Positions 1 to 11,727 of a stretch of 64,000 nucleotides of DNA are shown piece by piece (position 1 is the first letter of the stretch; the number at the start of each line of letters is the position of its first letter). The notes below the pieces were generated by a model. The model saw nothing but the letters and a program-made list of their open reading frames with translations. It made no database searches and was not told where the DNA came from. Both the position numbers and the translations under genes were made by a program. Where the stretch lies: positions 434,001 to 498,000 of the forward strand of contig JAUIRK010000903.1 of the NCBI GenBank assembly GCA_030549495.1, written 5' to 3'. This DNA is from Nectonema munidae. Taxonomy: Eukaryota > Nematomorpha > Nectonematoida > Nectonematidae.

Positions 1-352
1 TTTTAAAGTATGAAATGAAAATTTAGCCAGTTTATATTTCTAAAAACAGAAAAAAAACCTGTATTTAAAAAAGTAGGTCTCAAAATTATATGTTATAAGG
101 AAGTAACAAAGAAATAAATTGATATTTGGACAAAACAAACTGCAAACATGTAAAAAAATAAAACAAAAATGTTATATTCAAAATGTTTTTTTATATAAAA
201 ATTTTTCCTAAATTTTTTCTTCAAATGTTTATTTTTTTTACAAATTTTAGACAAGTTTTTTAAAAATTAATAATTTTCTAAAATTCAAAGACTAAAATAG
301 ATTTTTTTGACTAAAATTTACATTCACTTTGTGAAAAAAAAATTTTTATACG

Positions 353-414
353 GCACACAGATGAAATTTATACGGCACACCGGTGTGCCGCGGCACACAT
401 TTTGGACAACACTG
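353..414. mobile_element. Terminus of a hAT-like DNA transposon
   Basis: The stretch ends in GGACAACACTG, the inverse of CAGTGTTGTCC, a terminal sequence common in hAT transposons. It also holds an inner palindrome built from CGGCACACCGGTGTGCCG. The following 8 bases (415-422, GTCTACTG) would be the target duplication. No matching opposite end is visible to the left, so the element either runs off the window or is truncated. Family placement rests on the terminus only. Confidence 0.5.
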
Positions 415-1011
415 GTCTACTGTATATCATTTAAATTCATGTAAAGTTGTAATTTATATATCAAGAAATATGATATAAATGCATATTTTAATAAAGTGAT
501 GTTAAGTGAAACTTAAGAAATAAAGAAATCATTGAAGCTTATCAATGGAATTGTTTACCACTCAAGTAACCAACATCAACTTTATAAATTTATTTACAAC
601 TTGAAAGTTTCTATAAAAAAGTAACAAGATCGAAAATGTATAGAACTTCGATATTTTTCCTGATTTAGTTTTCTTTCGTACGTAATATCTAACCGTATTT
701 TTCCAAAAAGCTTTATTCTATAGTACGGTAATATCGAAAGGTAACTTCCATTTGCCATCACGGCATATCTCTTTTATAGATCTTCCATAACTTCTTCAAA
801 AATGCAAAAATTTTATTCATTGATAGCAATATTTTATTCGTACTCATGTCCACTTTATTTTTAATTTTGAAAATTGTTTCCTTTCTGTCAGAGTTTCTAA
901 ATGATTTACATTTCCCAAAAAAGATTTTAAATTAATTTCACGATGTCTTAATTGAAAAAAAGTTATTAAACTCTTGAGAATGCTAAAGAACAAAAATAAA
1001 TTTAGAGTATT
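415..1011. other. AT-rich DNA, no gene seen
   Basis: This is downstream flank of the IVD gene on the minus strand. The short open frames here are rich in Leu, Phe, Ile and Lys, as expected from AT-rich noncoding DNA. I see no gene or repeat boundary. Confidence 0.5.
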
Positions 1012-1017
1012 TTTATT
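1012..1017 (-). terminator. Probable poly(A) signal of IVD
   Basis: The plus strand reads TTTATT, so the minus strand reads AATAAA. It lies about 60 bases past the IVD stop codon, a normal place for a polyadenylation signal. The hexamer is frequent by chance in DNA this AT-rich, so the call rests on position. Confidence 0.45.
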
Positions 1018-1076
1018 GAAAAAATAAATGCAAAGTTGGTAATGTGCATCGATTTGACGCAAAAATAAATAGTTGT

Positions 1077-2357
1077 TTACTTTTTCAAATAAAAATTATT
1101 AATACTGCGTCCAATGATAATCTTTCTAATTTCTTGTGTTCCAGCTCCAATCTCATACAATTTGGCGTCTCTGAGTAGCCGCGCTACACAATTGTCATTA
1201 AGGTAGCCACTTGCACCAAAGCACTGAATCGCTTCCAACGCTACGTCGGTCGCATGCCTGGAAGTCAGCAAGATTGCAGCTGCGCAATCCTTCGAAGAAG
1301 CAGGCCTACTTTCTTGGCGGGAGGCATCGCAAGCTCTCGCCACGGAGTAGACGAAGCATCGTGAAGTAACCAACTTGCAGTACATATCGCATAGCTTAGC
1401 TTGCATCAGCTGGAATTCGCCGATAAATTGACCAAAGGCTTTACGCTTATGAACGTAATCAAAAGCGTGATCAATGGCGCACTGCATAATGCCTATGGGC
1501 GCAGAGGCGAGAACCAAACGCTCCAAGTCAAGCCCGCTCATCAACACGCGAGCGCCGCCATTTTCTTCCCCCAAGATACTACTTGTGGGCAGGAAACAGT
1601 CTTGGAAAATGAGCTCGGCAGTGTTCGAACCACGCATCCCTAACTTGTCCAAAGGCTTTCCAACGCTAAAACCAGGAGTGCTCTTTTCCACGATAAACGA
1701 GGTAATCGTGTTTTTAGCAGCCTTTTCTTCGCCATTCTTATCGGAATCGACTGTTCTCGCGTAAATCACAAAAACATCAGCATCGGGTGCATTCGTGATC
1801 CAGTACTTGGAGCCGTTAAGTAGGAAGCCATCTGCCCTCTTCTCAGCTTTCAGCTGTTGCATGTTAATGACATCCGAACCATGATCAGACTCACTCATTG
1901 CCAAGGCTCCAACATGCTCGCCAGAAATGAGTTTTGGCAGGTAGCGTTTCTTCTGCCTCTGCGATCCATTACGCGATATTTGATTGACACACAAATTTGA
2001 GTGAGCTGCGTAACTCAAGCCAATGGCGCTGCTTCCTCTCGAAATTTCTTCTATCGCAATACAATGCTCCAAGTAGCCGAGACCAGTTCCGCCATCGCAC
2101 TCTGCAACAGTTATGCCATGCAAGCCTAAATCTCCAGCCTTTTTCCAAAAATCGCGAATTTGCGCAAACGTATTCTCTGAATCGATTTTTTGAGAAAAGG
2201 GAGATATATTTTTTTCGCAGAACTTGAAGACACTTTCTCTCAAATTTTTTTGTTCTTCGGTCAAGCCGTATAACGAGTCGTCGATTGGGAAGTGTGAGGA
2301 AAACCTTCGCAAACCATGAAAATCGTTCAATGTTATTCTTTTGAAAACATTAAGCAT
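1077..2357 (-). CDS. IVD: Isovaleryl-CoA dehydrogenase, mitochondrial
   Basis: A 426-residue, uninterrupted acyl-CoA dehydrogenase, matching the usual length of animal IVD precursors. It oxidises isovaleryl-CoA to 3-methylcrotonyl-CoA in leucine breakdown and passes electrons to ETF; the family is an FAD homotetramer in the mitochondrial matrix. Residues 1-20 are basic and Ser/Phe-rich with a single acidic residue (Asp12), as in a mitochondrial presequence. The dehydrogenase fold follows: N-terminal helices about 30-150, flavin motif ALAMSESDHGSD at 151-162, beta domain to about 260, C-terminal helices to the end. The decisive mark is LDLERLVLAS (276-285): Glu279 sits at the IVD-specific catalytic base. 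In YEIGAGTQEIR, Ala405 stands where medium-chain type enzymes carry their catalytic Glu. The start is the first Met, just before the presequence. The coding region is visibly GC-richer than its flanks and has no intron, whereas the vertebrate gene has many. His159 replaces the usual small residue in the flavin motif, a minor oddity. Confidence 0.97.
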   Translation of the reverse strand: MLNVFKRITLNDFHGLRRFSSHFPIDDSLYGLTEEQKNLRESVFKFCEKNISPFSQKIDSENTFAQIRDFWKKAGDLGLHGITVAECDGGTGLGYLEHCIAIEEISRGSSAIGLSYAAHSNLCVNQISRNGSQRQKKRYLPKLISGEHVGALAMSESDHGSDVINMQQLKAEKRADGFLLNGSKYWITNAPDADVFVIYARTVDSDKNGEEKAAKNTITSFIVEKSTPGFSVGKPLDKLGMRGSNTAELIFQDCFLPTSSILGEENGGARVLMSGLDLERLVLASAPIGIMQCAIDHAFDYVHKRKAFGQFIGEFQLMQAKLCDMYCKLVTSRCFVYSVARACDASRQESRPASSKDCAAAILLTSRHATDVALEAIQCFGASGYLNDNCVARLLRDAKLYEIGAGTQEIRKIIIGRSINNFYLKK

Positions 2358-2803
2358 GTGTTTTCAACGCAATTTCAATATCAACACTAAAAAAATTGAA
2401 GAAAAGGAAAGTCAAAAAGTAAATAAAACAAAAAAAGTACGCAAACTTTGAAAAGGTAATCACTTTTTTACTTGAAATTATCTTAACACGGGAAACAATC
2501 AGTTGTACACATGCGGGTGCGACCGCCACCCCTCTCCTCCCACAATCTCATCGAAAGAGGCAAATTGCCTTTTCGTCTCCTAATAAATTGAACCAGAGGC
2601 AGAATTTTATATCTTAATTGTTTTTCATTTTCTTCCTTACAACCATAGCATTAACGCCTTCATCATGACACCAATTTAATCTTTGATGTCATTTAAGTAA
2701 CTATTTTCTATATAATTTATAAGCAAATTGGCCTTTTAAAAATTTTTGACCATTTACGCCCTGGAAACTCCTCATCACTTTTAGATTAGAATAATATGTT
2801 TTA
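2358..2803. other. Upstream flank of IVD with a GC-richer patch
   Basis: This is the 5' flank of the minus-strand IVD gene. A GC-richer island at about 2506-2590, including GCGGGTGCGACCGCCACCCC, stands out from AT-rich surroundings and is a reasonable place for an IVD promoter. No TATA box or initiator can be singled out. The remainder is featureless. Confidence 0.3.
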
Positions 2804-3044
2804 ACCTGTAGGACATGAACAGGTCAAATGACCTTAACGATTAAAAATGTTCATTTTTTCACTAAAATTGAAGAGATCTAAAAAAAATTGAGAATTAACC
2901 TCCTAAAGTCCTTTCAATTTTCATTTTTGACCTATGTTTTTAAAATTTTCCTATATTTTTTTATTTCTAATATTTTATTGCTATTATAAATTTATATTAA
3001 CGTATATAACACCTATAAGACATTAATACGTCAAAATGACCTTA
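2804..3044. repeat. Direct-repeat pair resembling piggyBac-type termini
   Basis: ACCTGTAGGACATGAACAGG at 2804, preceded by TTA so that TTAA straddles the start, recurs in diverged form at 3011 (ACCTATAAGACATTAATACG). Both are followed by GTCAAA(A)TGACCTTA. A start at TTAA and a GGTCA/TGACC motif recall piggyBac-like ends, but the two copies lie in the same direction, and no inverted partner is seen. Confidence 0.3.
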
Positions 3045-3139
3045 TTTATAAGAACACAATTTTTGATTTTTGAAGAAAATATCATCTTTTTCACATTTCT
3101 CATAAAATATTTGTATTTAAAAAATGGGCATGACAAAAA

Positions 3140-4968
3140 ATGTTTTAAATATAACAGTTCATTACAAAATTAAAATTTTTATTGAAATACTAGTAAAAAG
3201 TTTTTACACGAATATATATATTTTCAAATATGCTCAATTTAGTGGTAATTTTGCTATTCATTCTATGGTGATCCTTCATTGGTACCTCTACGTTCATCAA
3301 AAATTAATTTTCTGCAACCTGTATTCGAAAAAACCTTTTTTAAAGTTTTATTTAGAACACACTTTACCCGATATCAGAGCTTTCCAATTAGAGAATCTTT
3401 TTGATGATGTTAGGCTTTTTGTAAGTACCATGTTTTATTAACAGGTGATGTGAACACATATTCAGTGTGAATATTTGTTCTAACTATGTTTTATTTGTTC
3501 AAATGTTTTTTTCATGAAATCATTCATGAAAGAATGTTGTTCATTTCATCATCCAAAAGACTCTCTCTTTCACTCCAAAGGAAAAATATGGTCAAATTCA
3601 ATTCAAATTATAAATTTATCTTGATAGCAACTAAATCTTCACATATTAACATCTGTGAAAATTTTGATAACCATGACCGATTGAAAATTTTCTGATTTCC
3701 TACCTATCTTAGTGAAATCATAATTTTCATTTTAGTTGATAATCTAAAGGTTTAAAATTTTTGATTTGCAAAGGACGAATTTCTGGTTCACGGTCAATAT
3801 CTTTTTTGAAACACCCTTATTACACCAATCCCTAATTCATTGGAACATGGTAGATCTTTAGTCAAGATTTAAAATTATGTAGGAATTCATAAAACTACTA
3901 CGTTGACGATTTAATAGCGGAGCCTTAAAAGTTACTATTAAAGTTTTCCTTTGATCACACGTTCTCTTTTTAATTTGTTTTCAGGTCGCTTCCTTCTCTC
4001 ATAATAATCTTCAAAAAAAATTACAATGAGTCTTGGTTTTTTTTTCTAAATAAATATTTCATACTCACCATGATTGAAGAAAGTAAAATAAGCCAAATAT
4101 GTAGAAAATTTTAATTTGAAAAATATTTATGGTGACAGTTTTTAGAGGTAAACAGCTAATTTGATTGAAACCCTAAATTTCAATAAACCCTAAATGAGAA
4201 AACTGAATCTAGAAATGAAACCAGCATGGTTGATTTGCTATAAAAAATATTATATTTAAAATTTGAAAAAAAAATTGGAAAGATATTTTCTAAAACTAAA
4301 TGAGTCTAGAAATAAAACTAGTACGATTGATTTGGCATAAAAACATATATTTCATGTAAAATTTAAGATTTTTGGAGATAGTTTTTAGAAGTAAACCGCA
4401 AATTTGATTGACACTGACAGATAAGACCTCTAAATGTTCAGAAATGAAATCAGCATGATCGATTTGGTATAAAAACATATATTTCATGTAAAATTAGAAT
4501 GAATGTTTTTGGAGACAATTTTTAGAAGTAAACCACAGATTTGATTAACACTTATAGGTATTTTCACATCCTAAATGTAAAAAAAGAGTACAGAAAAAAA
4601 GAGATTGATGACAAATGTTTTTTTTTATCATACTTTTGTATATAATGATTTTGTTTACAAAATGATTGTAACCTATTCAATATGTCATTTTCTGTGATTC
4701 GCTTTTGTGTATGCATATGTTTGCAAATAAATCTTTCTTTCTTTCTTTCTTAATGAAGAAAAAGAAACACTATATGTGAAAATTTAATTTTTGATTTTGA
4801 TTGACAGTTTTTGTCATGAAAGGGTCATTCAACTACCATGAAACTGGTATCAAAAGATGCATCTAGCGGTTTTAGGAAAAGTCACGAAATTTGAAGGGAT
4901 ATGATTCAGCCTATTGTGTAAATTAATTAGTGCAGGGGTAAAACGCCCCCCCCCCAGCACTATTAAGG
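3140..4968 (+). mobile_element. Family L large TTAA repeat, copy 1 (5' part missing)
   Basis: This noncoding stretch matches the body of copies 2 and 3 (21.0-23.6 and 31-34.9 kb) in the same order: end of the 5' array (CAAATATGCT...AGTGG near 3226), central unique part with CTCTCTTTCAC and GGAACATGGTAGATCTT, about three units of the 3' array at 4130-4610, then the 3' terminus. The 3' end is complete: CCCAGCACTATTAAGG followed by TTAA at 4969-4972. Its inverse CCTTAATAGTGCTGGG matches the 5' start of copy 3 at 15 of 16 bases. A LINE-like tail (4606-4751) interrupts it. The 5' terminus is not recognisable. Confidence 0.75.
4606..4751 (+). mobile_element. Possible 3' tail of a LINE inserted in family L copy 1
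   Basis: A stretch foreign to the family L consensus ends in TTTGCAAATAAATC and then four TTTC units. Ending on a short tandem repeat just past an AATAAA is typical of truncated CR1/Jockey-type LINE 3' ends. No coding part remains, so the class is uncertain. Confidence 0.4.
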
Positions 4969-4972
4969 TTAA

Positions 4973-5571
4973 AGATTGACTCATTGTATGATTAGATGTC
5001 CTCTTATCAGTTGTAATAAACCTCTTTTTATATATACCAAAATCCATATAGTATCCCAGAGTAGGAATAGGACTAGTGTGATGCTGCATCTCGTAAAAGG
5101 CTAGTAAATCGCTTATATATTACATTTATTCATGTTTTATTTTCTTTTTATCAATATTCATATCAACCTACGTATATATACACAACTCCTCACACCAACA
5201 GTTTGCCTCCTCCTCCTACAACCCTGGCTTATGAACCCCTTCCCAGATTTTATCTTTCAACTTTAAAACAGTTCTCCTTTCAACTCAGTATATCTCATTA
5301 CAACTCAGCATCTAATCACTACTAAACATCATCTCTCCTATTCATCAATTGTCTAATGCCATATTTGCCAACTCTACCGCTTTTGAGATGGGTTCTACCG
5401 GTTTTGAAAATTTTACAGCTTCTGAATGCTAAAATTTTTGTTGACACACGTTGAGCATATGCATCCTGTGCTTAATATTTGTTTTGTTTTTTTTTTACTT
5501 TTTTCATTGATTAATGTTTTACATAAATATTTAGACTATTTAAATTATGTAAACCAATTTTTACTTCTTGA
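4973..5571. other. AT-rich spacer, possible left end of the next hAT
   Basis: No gene is seen. CATATTTGCCAACTCTACCG at about 5359 resembles the subterminal start of some hAT elements and lies 200 bases before the transposase relic that follows, so it may be that element's left end. No matching right end was found. Confidence 0.3.
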
Positions 5572-7777
5572 ATGAGTGACAATAAAAATAAAACAAAAAG
5601 TCGCTACGACAACTGTTTTAAAGAAGAATGGATTCAAAAATTTGAATTTATTATTACTAAATGCAAATTAGGTTCTTCCCATGCATTTTGTCGTACTTAC
5701 AAAAAAAGCATAAAAATTTTTAAAGTCAATAGGTCGTTTTCGAAAAAAAAGTGTATTGCTTTGGTCTACTGACTCCATTTAATCCTTTTTATTCAAGAAT
5801 ATCTCCTACATTTAGTACTTTCTTTATAAAAACTGTTGGGGTCGAAAATTCGTATAATTTATAAATTATTGAACTGAAAAGTCAGCTCGTTTTCCTACGT
5901 GTTATTTTTGTGCACGGATAGTGCAATATTACCCACCTTGATATAATATGCGTAAACTATGTAATATTTATTATCTTTAGTTACTTTCTTTTTATTGGGT
6001 AGGTGTAAAACAAGTTTCAAAAGTAAAGCTCGCTTTCGAATAAACGAAGAGATAACCAGTTTAAAATTTATTTACATATACACCTCTAGTCTAGAAAAAA
6101 TAAAAAGGACTCATATATACTAAAACATATTTTAGTGAAAAGACATCAAAATTTATGGAATTGTCTTCCATTTCTGTTACCTTAATAGTGAGAATAATGC
6201 CTATGCGAGCTAATTTATAAAATATTTTCTCTTATATTTAATTTTTTTAAAAATATAGAGTATATTTTATTGTTTCTTGTTTTTGACGATATTTTTCATT
6301 CAAAATATCAATTAAAATATATTTAAAAATATATTTCTTGTCTCTTGATTTCTAAACTAACTGGTAGGATTCAGCCTTTCCTTCCGAACTGGTTCTTAGA
6401 ATTTAATGACTTCCACGAACCGGTTGTTAACAATCGCATGTATAGGCCTAATAATAACGTTCTAACTTACAAATAGGCGAGTTTACAACGCAACTTTACT
6501 AGCAAAAAATATTTTTATGTTAAGTTCTAAATATAATAGTTACTTTCTGAAAAATTCATTTTTTTTATTTTTCACCTATTATTATTCATTTTATTTATTT
6601 TTTAGTTTTTTTTACTTTACTTTTTTTGAAATATATTTTTTACGTATTAGGTATGAAAGAAATTCATAAAGATTTTAATTTTGTTAAGTTGAAAGATTTT
6701 AAAACACTTTTTTAATTGAAAGTTTCTAAAGAATCCTTAACACTATCAGTGACGGCCTATTTTTATTTTCTCAGTGATAGGGAGGGGGGGGGCTTTTTGG
6801 CCCTCCTTACATATAATATTTTTACAAAATTTTCGTGTGAACCCCTAGATTGCGAATCTTATGGTGTCAGTCACTTATTCTTTATAAAAGTTAATTAAGC
6901 TGGTCAAATAAATAAATCAAAACTTTCCTATGCCAAATTTTTAAACTTGAATATATTTCATTTCTAATATTTTTGCTAAATGTCTTAATTCATTTAATAA
7001 GCCAACTTTTAGCAAATAATACACTCCCATCGTTTCACAGGTGAGTTTAACCCCACGCAATTTTTCGTCCTTTTAAAATAAACGACAGCAATCCAACATG
7101 CTCGATATTGATTCTAAAAAGATTAAAATAGTAATAAAAATATCAAAAATAAGAATTATAATTTATTTAAAATTGTTTAATATTGTACGAATATTACTAC
7201 CTACTAAACTACTTATTTAATTAGAGAATTTAGCTCTAAAATGAAGAAGCAACCAAATATTTTCTAGATGGTACGATTAATTTCAAGAAATGAAAGTTCA
7301 AAGCAAGACGCCGGTAAGAAAGAACCACATCCAACTTCTGTTTCTGAGACTGTTCAAATCAGAGATGAGGCAAATACATCATCAGCTTTTCCAGACTGTT
7401 GAAGTATGGAGCAATATCAGAAATTCAAGAAAAAATATGATGGGTTGATTGTTTGTAGTAAGAAACTTGGTTGTTAGCACTGTGACAAATTTGATTCCAT
7501 AAACATGAAGAGAATTCACATATCGATCGAGAGGGAAGCAAGTGTATTGTTGTCTCATGAAAGGGAAACAATCCAGCAAGCATCTCTCAGAAAAAAATGA
7601 CCAAGTAATTTTCATCAAAAGCCCACGAAATTTGTATTAAGCATCTACGCGATTGTGCAGATGATGTAATTACAAAATACATTGATAACTTGAACCAGAA
7701 ATATATTAACTTTACATGTAAAATTATCAATACAGTATACAGTTTGAACAAAAAGAAACAAGCCCATTTCTAATGTT

Positions 7778-8263
7778 GGCTCTGCTAAAAAGTGAACTCA
7801 AGTGCGCTCAGCGTACAATAGACAAATAAAAAGATCTTTAAAAGATAAAATAACGTAACCTTTATTATTGAAAGAAAAAATTGTAATTATATGTGAAATT
7901 AACAACATTTCTATTAATTTTTAAATGTTCATAACATATATCTACTCAAATCTAAGATGGTTAGAAGAATTTTATAAATAAGCCTTTAAAATAAAAAATA
8001 CTCTTGAAGGAATAAAATATTTAAGAAAATACAAACTATGACTATTTTTTTTAAAATGGAAAAGAACGTCAAATTTTGAAAATTCTTTCAACCATCTAGA
8101 AATTTGAGTAGATATATGTAATGGAAGTTGAAAAATTAATAAAAAAATATTAAGTTTACTTGTTAATTTCACATATAATAGCAATTTTTCAATAATAAAG
8201 ATTACGTTATTTTGTCTAAAAGATTTTTTCTTTTATAACTGAGCGCACTTTTTTAGCAAAGCC
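7778..8263. mobile_element. Foldback MITE with about 200-bp inverted arms
   Basis: The left arm from 7778 (GGCTCTGCTAAAAAGTG) is the inverse of the right end at 8263 (CACTTTTTTAGCAAAGCC). The complementarity continues inward through AAAATAACGTAA / TTACGTTATTTT, ATGTGAAATTAACAA / TTGTTAATTTCACAT and TCTACTCAAAT / ATTTGAGTAGA. It carries no coding. It splits the surrounding hAT transposase, so it inserted later. A short target repeat (ATGT-like on both sides) is possible but unclear, so the superfamily is open. Confidence 0.8.
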
Positions 8264-8874
8264 GATGTGATCTATCACCTACAATGTTCCTAGAATTTAT
8301 TGAATTAGAAACACAGGGGGGAGAAGCAATATATACATCCTTGTTAAAAAGTTTGTACTCTGTTAGATTTGATTTTGAATATTTAAAAAATAATTTGTTT
8401 GCGTTCTATTGAGATACGATAAGTGTAATGCTAGAACAAAATTCGGGAGTAGGCACTAGACTTAAAAATGATTTTGCTAACATTGTTTATTTGCATTGTT
8501 TAAATCATTGCTTGCAAATTGTTTGAATGATTATCTAATGAAATAAAAAAAAGTGAATCACTTCAAAATGTTTATGGATACAATTTATAGAATATTTACC
8601 AATCAAATAAAAACCAAATGGGACTTTTCAAAATTTTAGAGCTTGCACAAAAAATTCTGAACATATGTAGGGTCCTTAGACCAAGATAGGCTGCTTGCAG
8701 TTTGATCTGCACTTGCTGTCTGGCGTGCTTATACAGCATTATATAATTTTTTAACTACTAATACAAACCATTCATGAATTGCTGCCCGTTCTTACAACAA
8801 ATATTTCTTGGCAGATTTAGCAATGATGATAGACATACTTTAAGAAATGTCCTTACTTTCTTATGCTCTTCAAT

Positions 8875-9359
8875 CAGTGGCGATTCTAAGTATTAAAAAG
8901 TGAGGGGCTGTGCCAGGGCCATTATTTTGTTATAAAACACTTGTAATTTTTAACGCAAAGATGATAGCTTTATTTTTTTTGTTTTTTGTATCTAGAAACA
9001 TAGAAATTTTGGCAAGGGTTTTTGAATCTCGATTTTTTTATTCGAAATAAAATTAGCAGATATAGAATATTTTTGAAAGTTTTTTGTTTAATTTATACTT
9101 TAAAATTTGTATTCTACATAGCTTTGTTCAAATAAAACTGGAATTCATAATAAATTTTATTTTAAAAAAATTCATAAAATATTTAAAAGCGGTTCATTTT
9201 ATTGAAAATTAGAGAAAAAAATTTCCAGAATTATTGATATTTTTTAAAAAACCTCATTATATAAAGTAGGAGAGGGGGAAACATGGTAGTCAGCAAAAAA
9301 AATGGGGCAAGGAGGGGGTGGCTTGTCCCACTTTAACCCCCTCCTCCTCTAAAATCCTG
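8875..9359. mobile_element. MITE-like insertion in the hAT relic
   Basis: It starts with CAGTGGCGATTCTAAG and ends with the imperfect inverse CTCTAAAATCCTG; G-rich and C-rich runs lie just inside the ends. The surrounding transposase frame resumes after it, which marks it as an insertion. A clean 8-bp duplication is not visible, so the hAT assignment is tentative. Confidence 0.5.
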
Positions 9360-9480
9360 ATTGATTCCAAGCCAGAAGTGTAACTTTGCCAATAGCTGAA
9401 AATTAATAAAAAGGTATATAAAAGCATTTGAAATGCTTAAAGAAAATAAGGGGAATTTTGAAAAGAAATAAATGATTTAA

Positions 9481-11603
9481 GTTACAATGATCCCACTTTA
9501 TCGCCGAGTTTTTATTTTTCCAAAATTATTATTTTATAAAACGCTTCCGTGATTCAACAAAACAATTGTTTTTAAATTTTATATACATGATTTTTTTGAT
9601 ACTTAATAAAATATTTTATGATGTATAATTAAATTTAAACTTTCCATCTGTCAGTAAGTAATTTTTCACATGTGACTTACCTGATAAATAATTTCATTTT
9701 CACAGGAGAAGCTTCTTTACTACGTTCAAGATTTTTTTGAAACACTCAATTTGGGAAAATTTACATGCAAACAGTGGTGTCTCCAAAGGTAGGTGGCTCA
9801 GAAAGCCAGCTTTATTTACACGGATCAAATTTTCCTACCCTAAAATATTAATTATAATATCAATATAAGTTAAATCATCTATTCTGGCCTTCTTCAAAAT
9901 CTCTTAAGATATATCCTCGATGCGCCTCCCTGTGTAACAATTTTGTTATGGCATATACATTTTCATTCTCAACTAGTTGGAAAATTGAATATATGCTTAA
10001 AGACAAATAAATTTTATCGAATCCTCAAGCACTTTCAAAAAAGAGATATAGTTGAGTGCTTTGATTTTAACAATGCATCACAGATCCTTTATAACACGGA
10101 AGGGTCTTGCCTTCATATTTTTCCAATGTACTCAAAATAACCTTATCTATAACATGCAAATATTTTCATCCCTTTGTTTCGAAACGTGAATGAAACCTAA
10201 ATTTCTATCTATAAGCCTTACAAAACATTACATTTTAAAGCTTATAACAAAAACACAGCATTGTAATTCATGCAGGCCGAATTTATAACGTGAAACTTTT
10301 ACAGCGTGAGTTTGGAACGCGCCAACAGCATTATAAAGAGACTATAACTTTCGCATTTCTCAACCAAATGTATAGTAATTCTGTAATCAAAGAATCGAAA
10401 AATATTCTTTAAAATTCAAAAAATATGAAACTTTCTGTTCATATTTTGCTACCTCATGGGATGTTACAAAAGTTATTACCCATATTTTACAATTTGCACG
10501 ATAGTACAGTAGTTTATATATTGATTTATTTTTTTTAAATGAGACCTTGAATTATTAAAAGATTATAGTTAAACTTCTACCTAGAAAATTTTTAGAAAGT
10601 TTGTGAAAAACTCTTCAAGCTCAACAAGGGAACAAAATCATTCATATATAATAGATCTGTAAATAAGTCTTTATCCCTCCTTATTGCCATTTACCAGTTA
10701 TTGAAACGGATGGTTACAGTCTACCTGTATAGTCTATAAGATATGCTATACTCTAACCAAGTGAATGTTTTGACTAAAAATGATCTCTTTTGTAAATCTT
10801 TAGGGAGCTGAATTTTTGGTTGAACCGATTTTATATTTGGTGTTCGAAGGTTAAACATGTCTTTGTCTTCTAAAGACCATATGGAAAGGGATGTATTAGA
10901 GGACTGATTGTTAATACCGTAATACCTCATTTATCCGACAGCAGATTATTCGACAACCCCACTATGAGATGCAATATTGATTTGGAACTAAAAGATATTT
11001 CTCAGCCTCTCATCTCACTAATTGTCAATAAGCCTGGTTCATATCAAATTAATTGGTTTGTTGGATTGATTACTCTGTACAGAAATGCATTTAAAATTAA
11101 ATTTTAAAATTTTTAGCACTGAAATGTTAACAAGCTTTATTAGTAACACCGAAAAAAAAGAATCATCTTATATAATCTTCATATTCTACCAACTCATATA
11201 TTCAGTCAGTAAAGTAAAATGAAAATTTAGTTAGGATATAGGTCTATGAATTGATAGGTATGTAGCCGTGAATTTAAATTTGCGCATTTTAAATAGAAAT
11301 TAAAGGTTTAAAATTTTTTGAAGAAATATTCTTCAAACTTTAAATTTATATAAATTAACTATTCCAATCTCTAAATTATACGCTAAAATTAAAAATTGTA
11401 CTAAGTTCTATTAGCAAAATTTTTAAGTAAAGTTTAAAATCCAAACTATTCCAAGAAATCTTAATAAAAAAACTAAAAAATAAAATAAAACGAATATCTA
11501 AGGATAATAATGATATATATTTGACTTCTAAAATAAAAGACTTGGTTGTTTATTAGCCCCGTCGTCCAATTTAAGTACCGTGGGGAGGGGAGGGGAGGGA
11601 TCA
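9481..11603. other. AT-rich DNA without recognisable genes
   Basis: Only short compositional open frames are present. At about 10914-10970, AATACCTCATTTATCCGACA followed by ATTATTCGACAACC resembles the terminus of Tigger/pogo MITEs, but no inverse partner could be fixed. Nothing else stands out. Confidence 0.4.
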
Positions 11604-11727
11604 AAACTTATCAAGGGGAGGTGGCAAAACTTATTAAGGGGAGAGGGCCAAACTTATCAAGGGGAGGGGCAAAACTTTTCAAGGGAAGGAGGCAAAACTT
11701 ATCAAGGGGAGGGTGAAAAACTGATAT
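11604..11727. repeat. G-rich minisatellite, 22-24 bp unit
   Basis: Five units of about 23 bases, consensus AAAACTTATCAAGGGGAGG plus a few Gs and C, follow one another. A G-rich lead-in (GTGGGGAGGGGAGGGG) starts at 11580. The purine-rich strand is unusual in this AT-rich setting. It may sit inside an unrecognised element beginning near CCCCGTCGTCC at 11557. Confidence 0.85.

Larger units (their letters stand above)
5572..9480 (+). pseudogene. Ruined hAT transposase (KIAA1586/ZMYM-like class)
   Basis: Pieces of one hAT-type transposase lie in order. The N-terminal frame at 5572-5772 has the CFKEEWIQKF...AFC zinc-finger-like start seen in this class. Another piece near 7400-7480 reads KYDGLIVCSKKLGC. 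At 7620-7700 a KAHEICIKHLRDCADDVITK segment matches the linker region. RNase H-like core pieces lie at 8400-8870, including NSGVGTRLKNDFANIVYLHC, and a continuation at about 9370-9480 reads LIKRYIKAFEMLKENKG. Frame changes and stops separate the pieces, and two elements (7778-8263 and 8875-9359) interrupt it. Such transposases cut and paste hAT DNA; this one is dead. The stretch 5780-7230 carries no recognisable coding and may be a further insertion. The subclass is from memory of related proteins. Confidence 0.7.

Noticed and set aside
844-1062. 72-codon minus frame downstream of IVD
   Set aside because: Phe/Leu/Lys-rich composition typical of AT-rich noncoding DNA; it lies in the IVD 3' flank.
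1401-1764. Plus-strand frames inside IVD
   Set aside because: They are antisense shadows of a well-supported gene.
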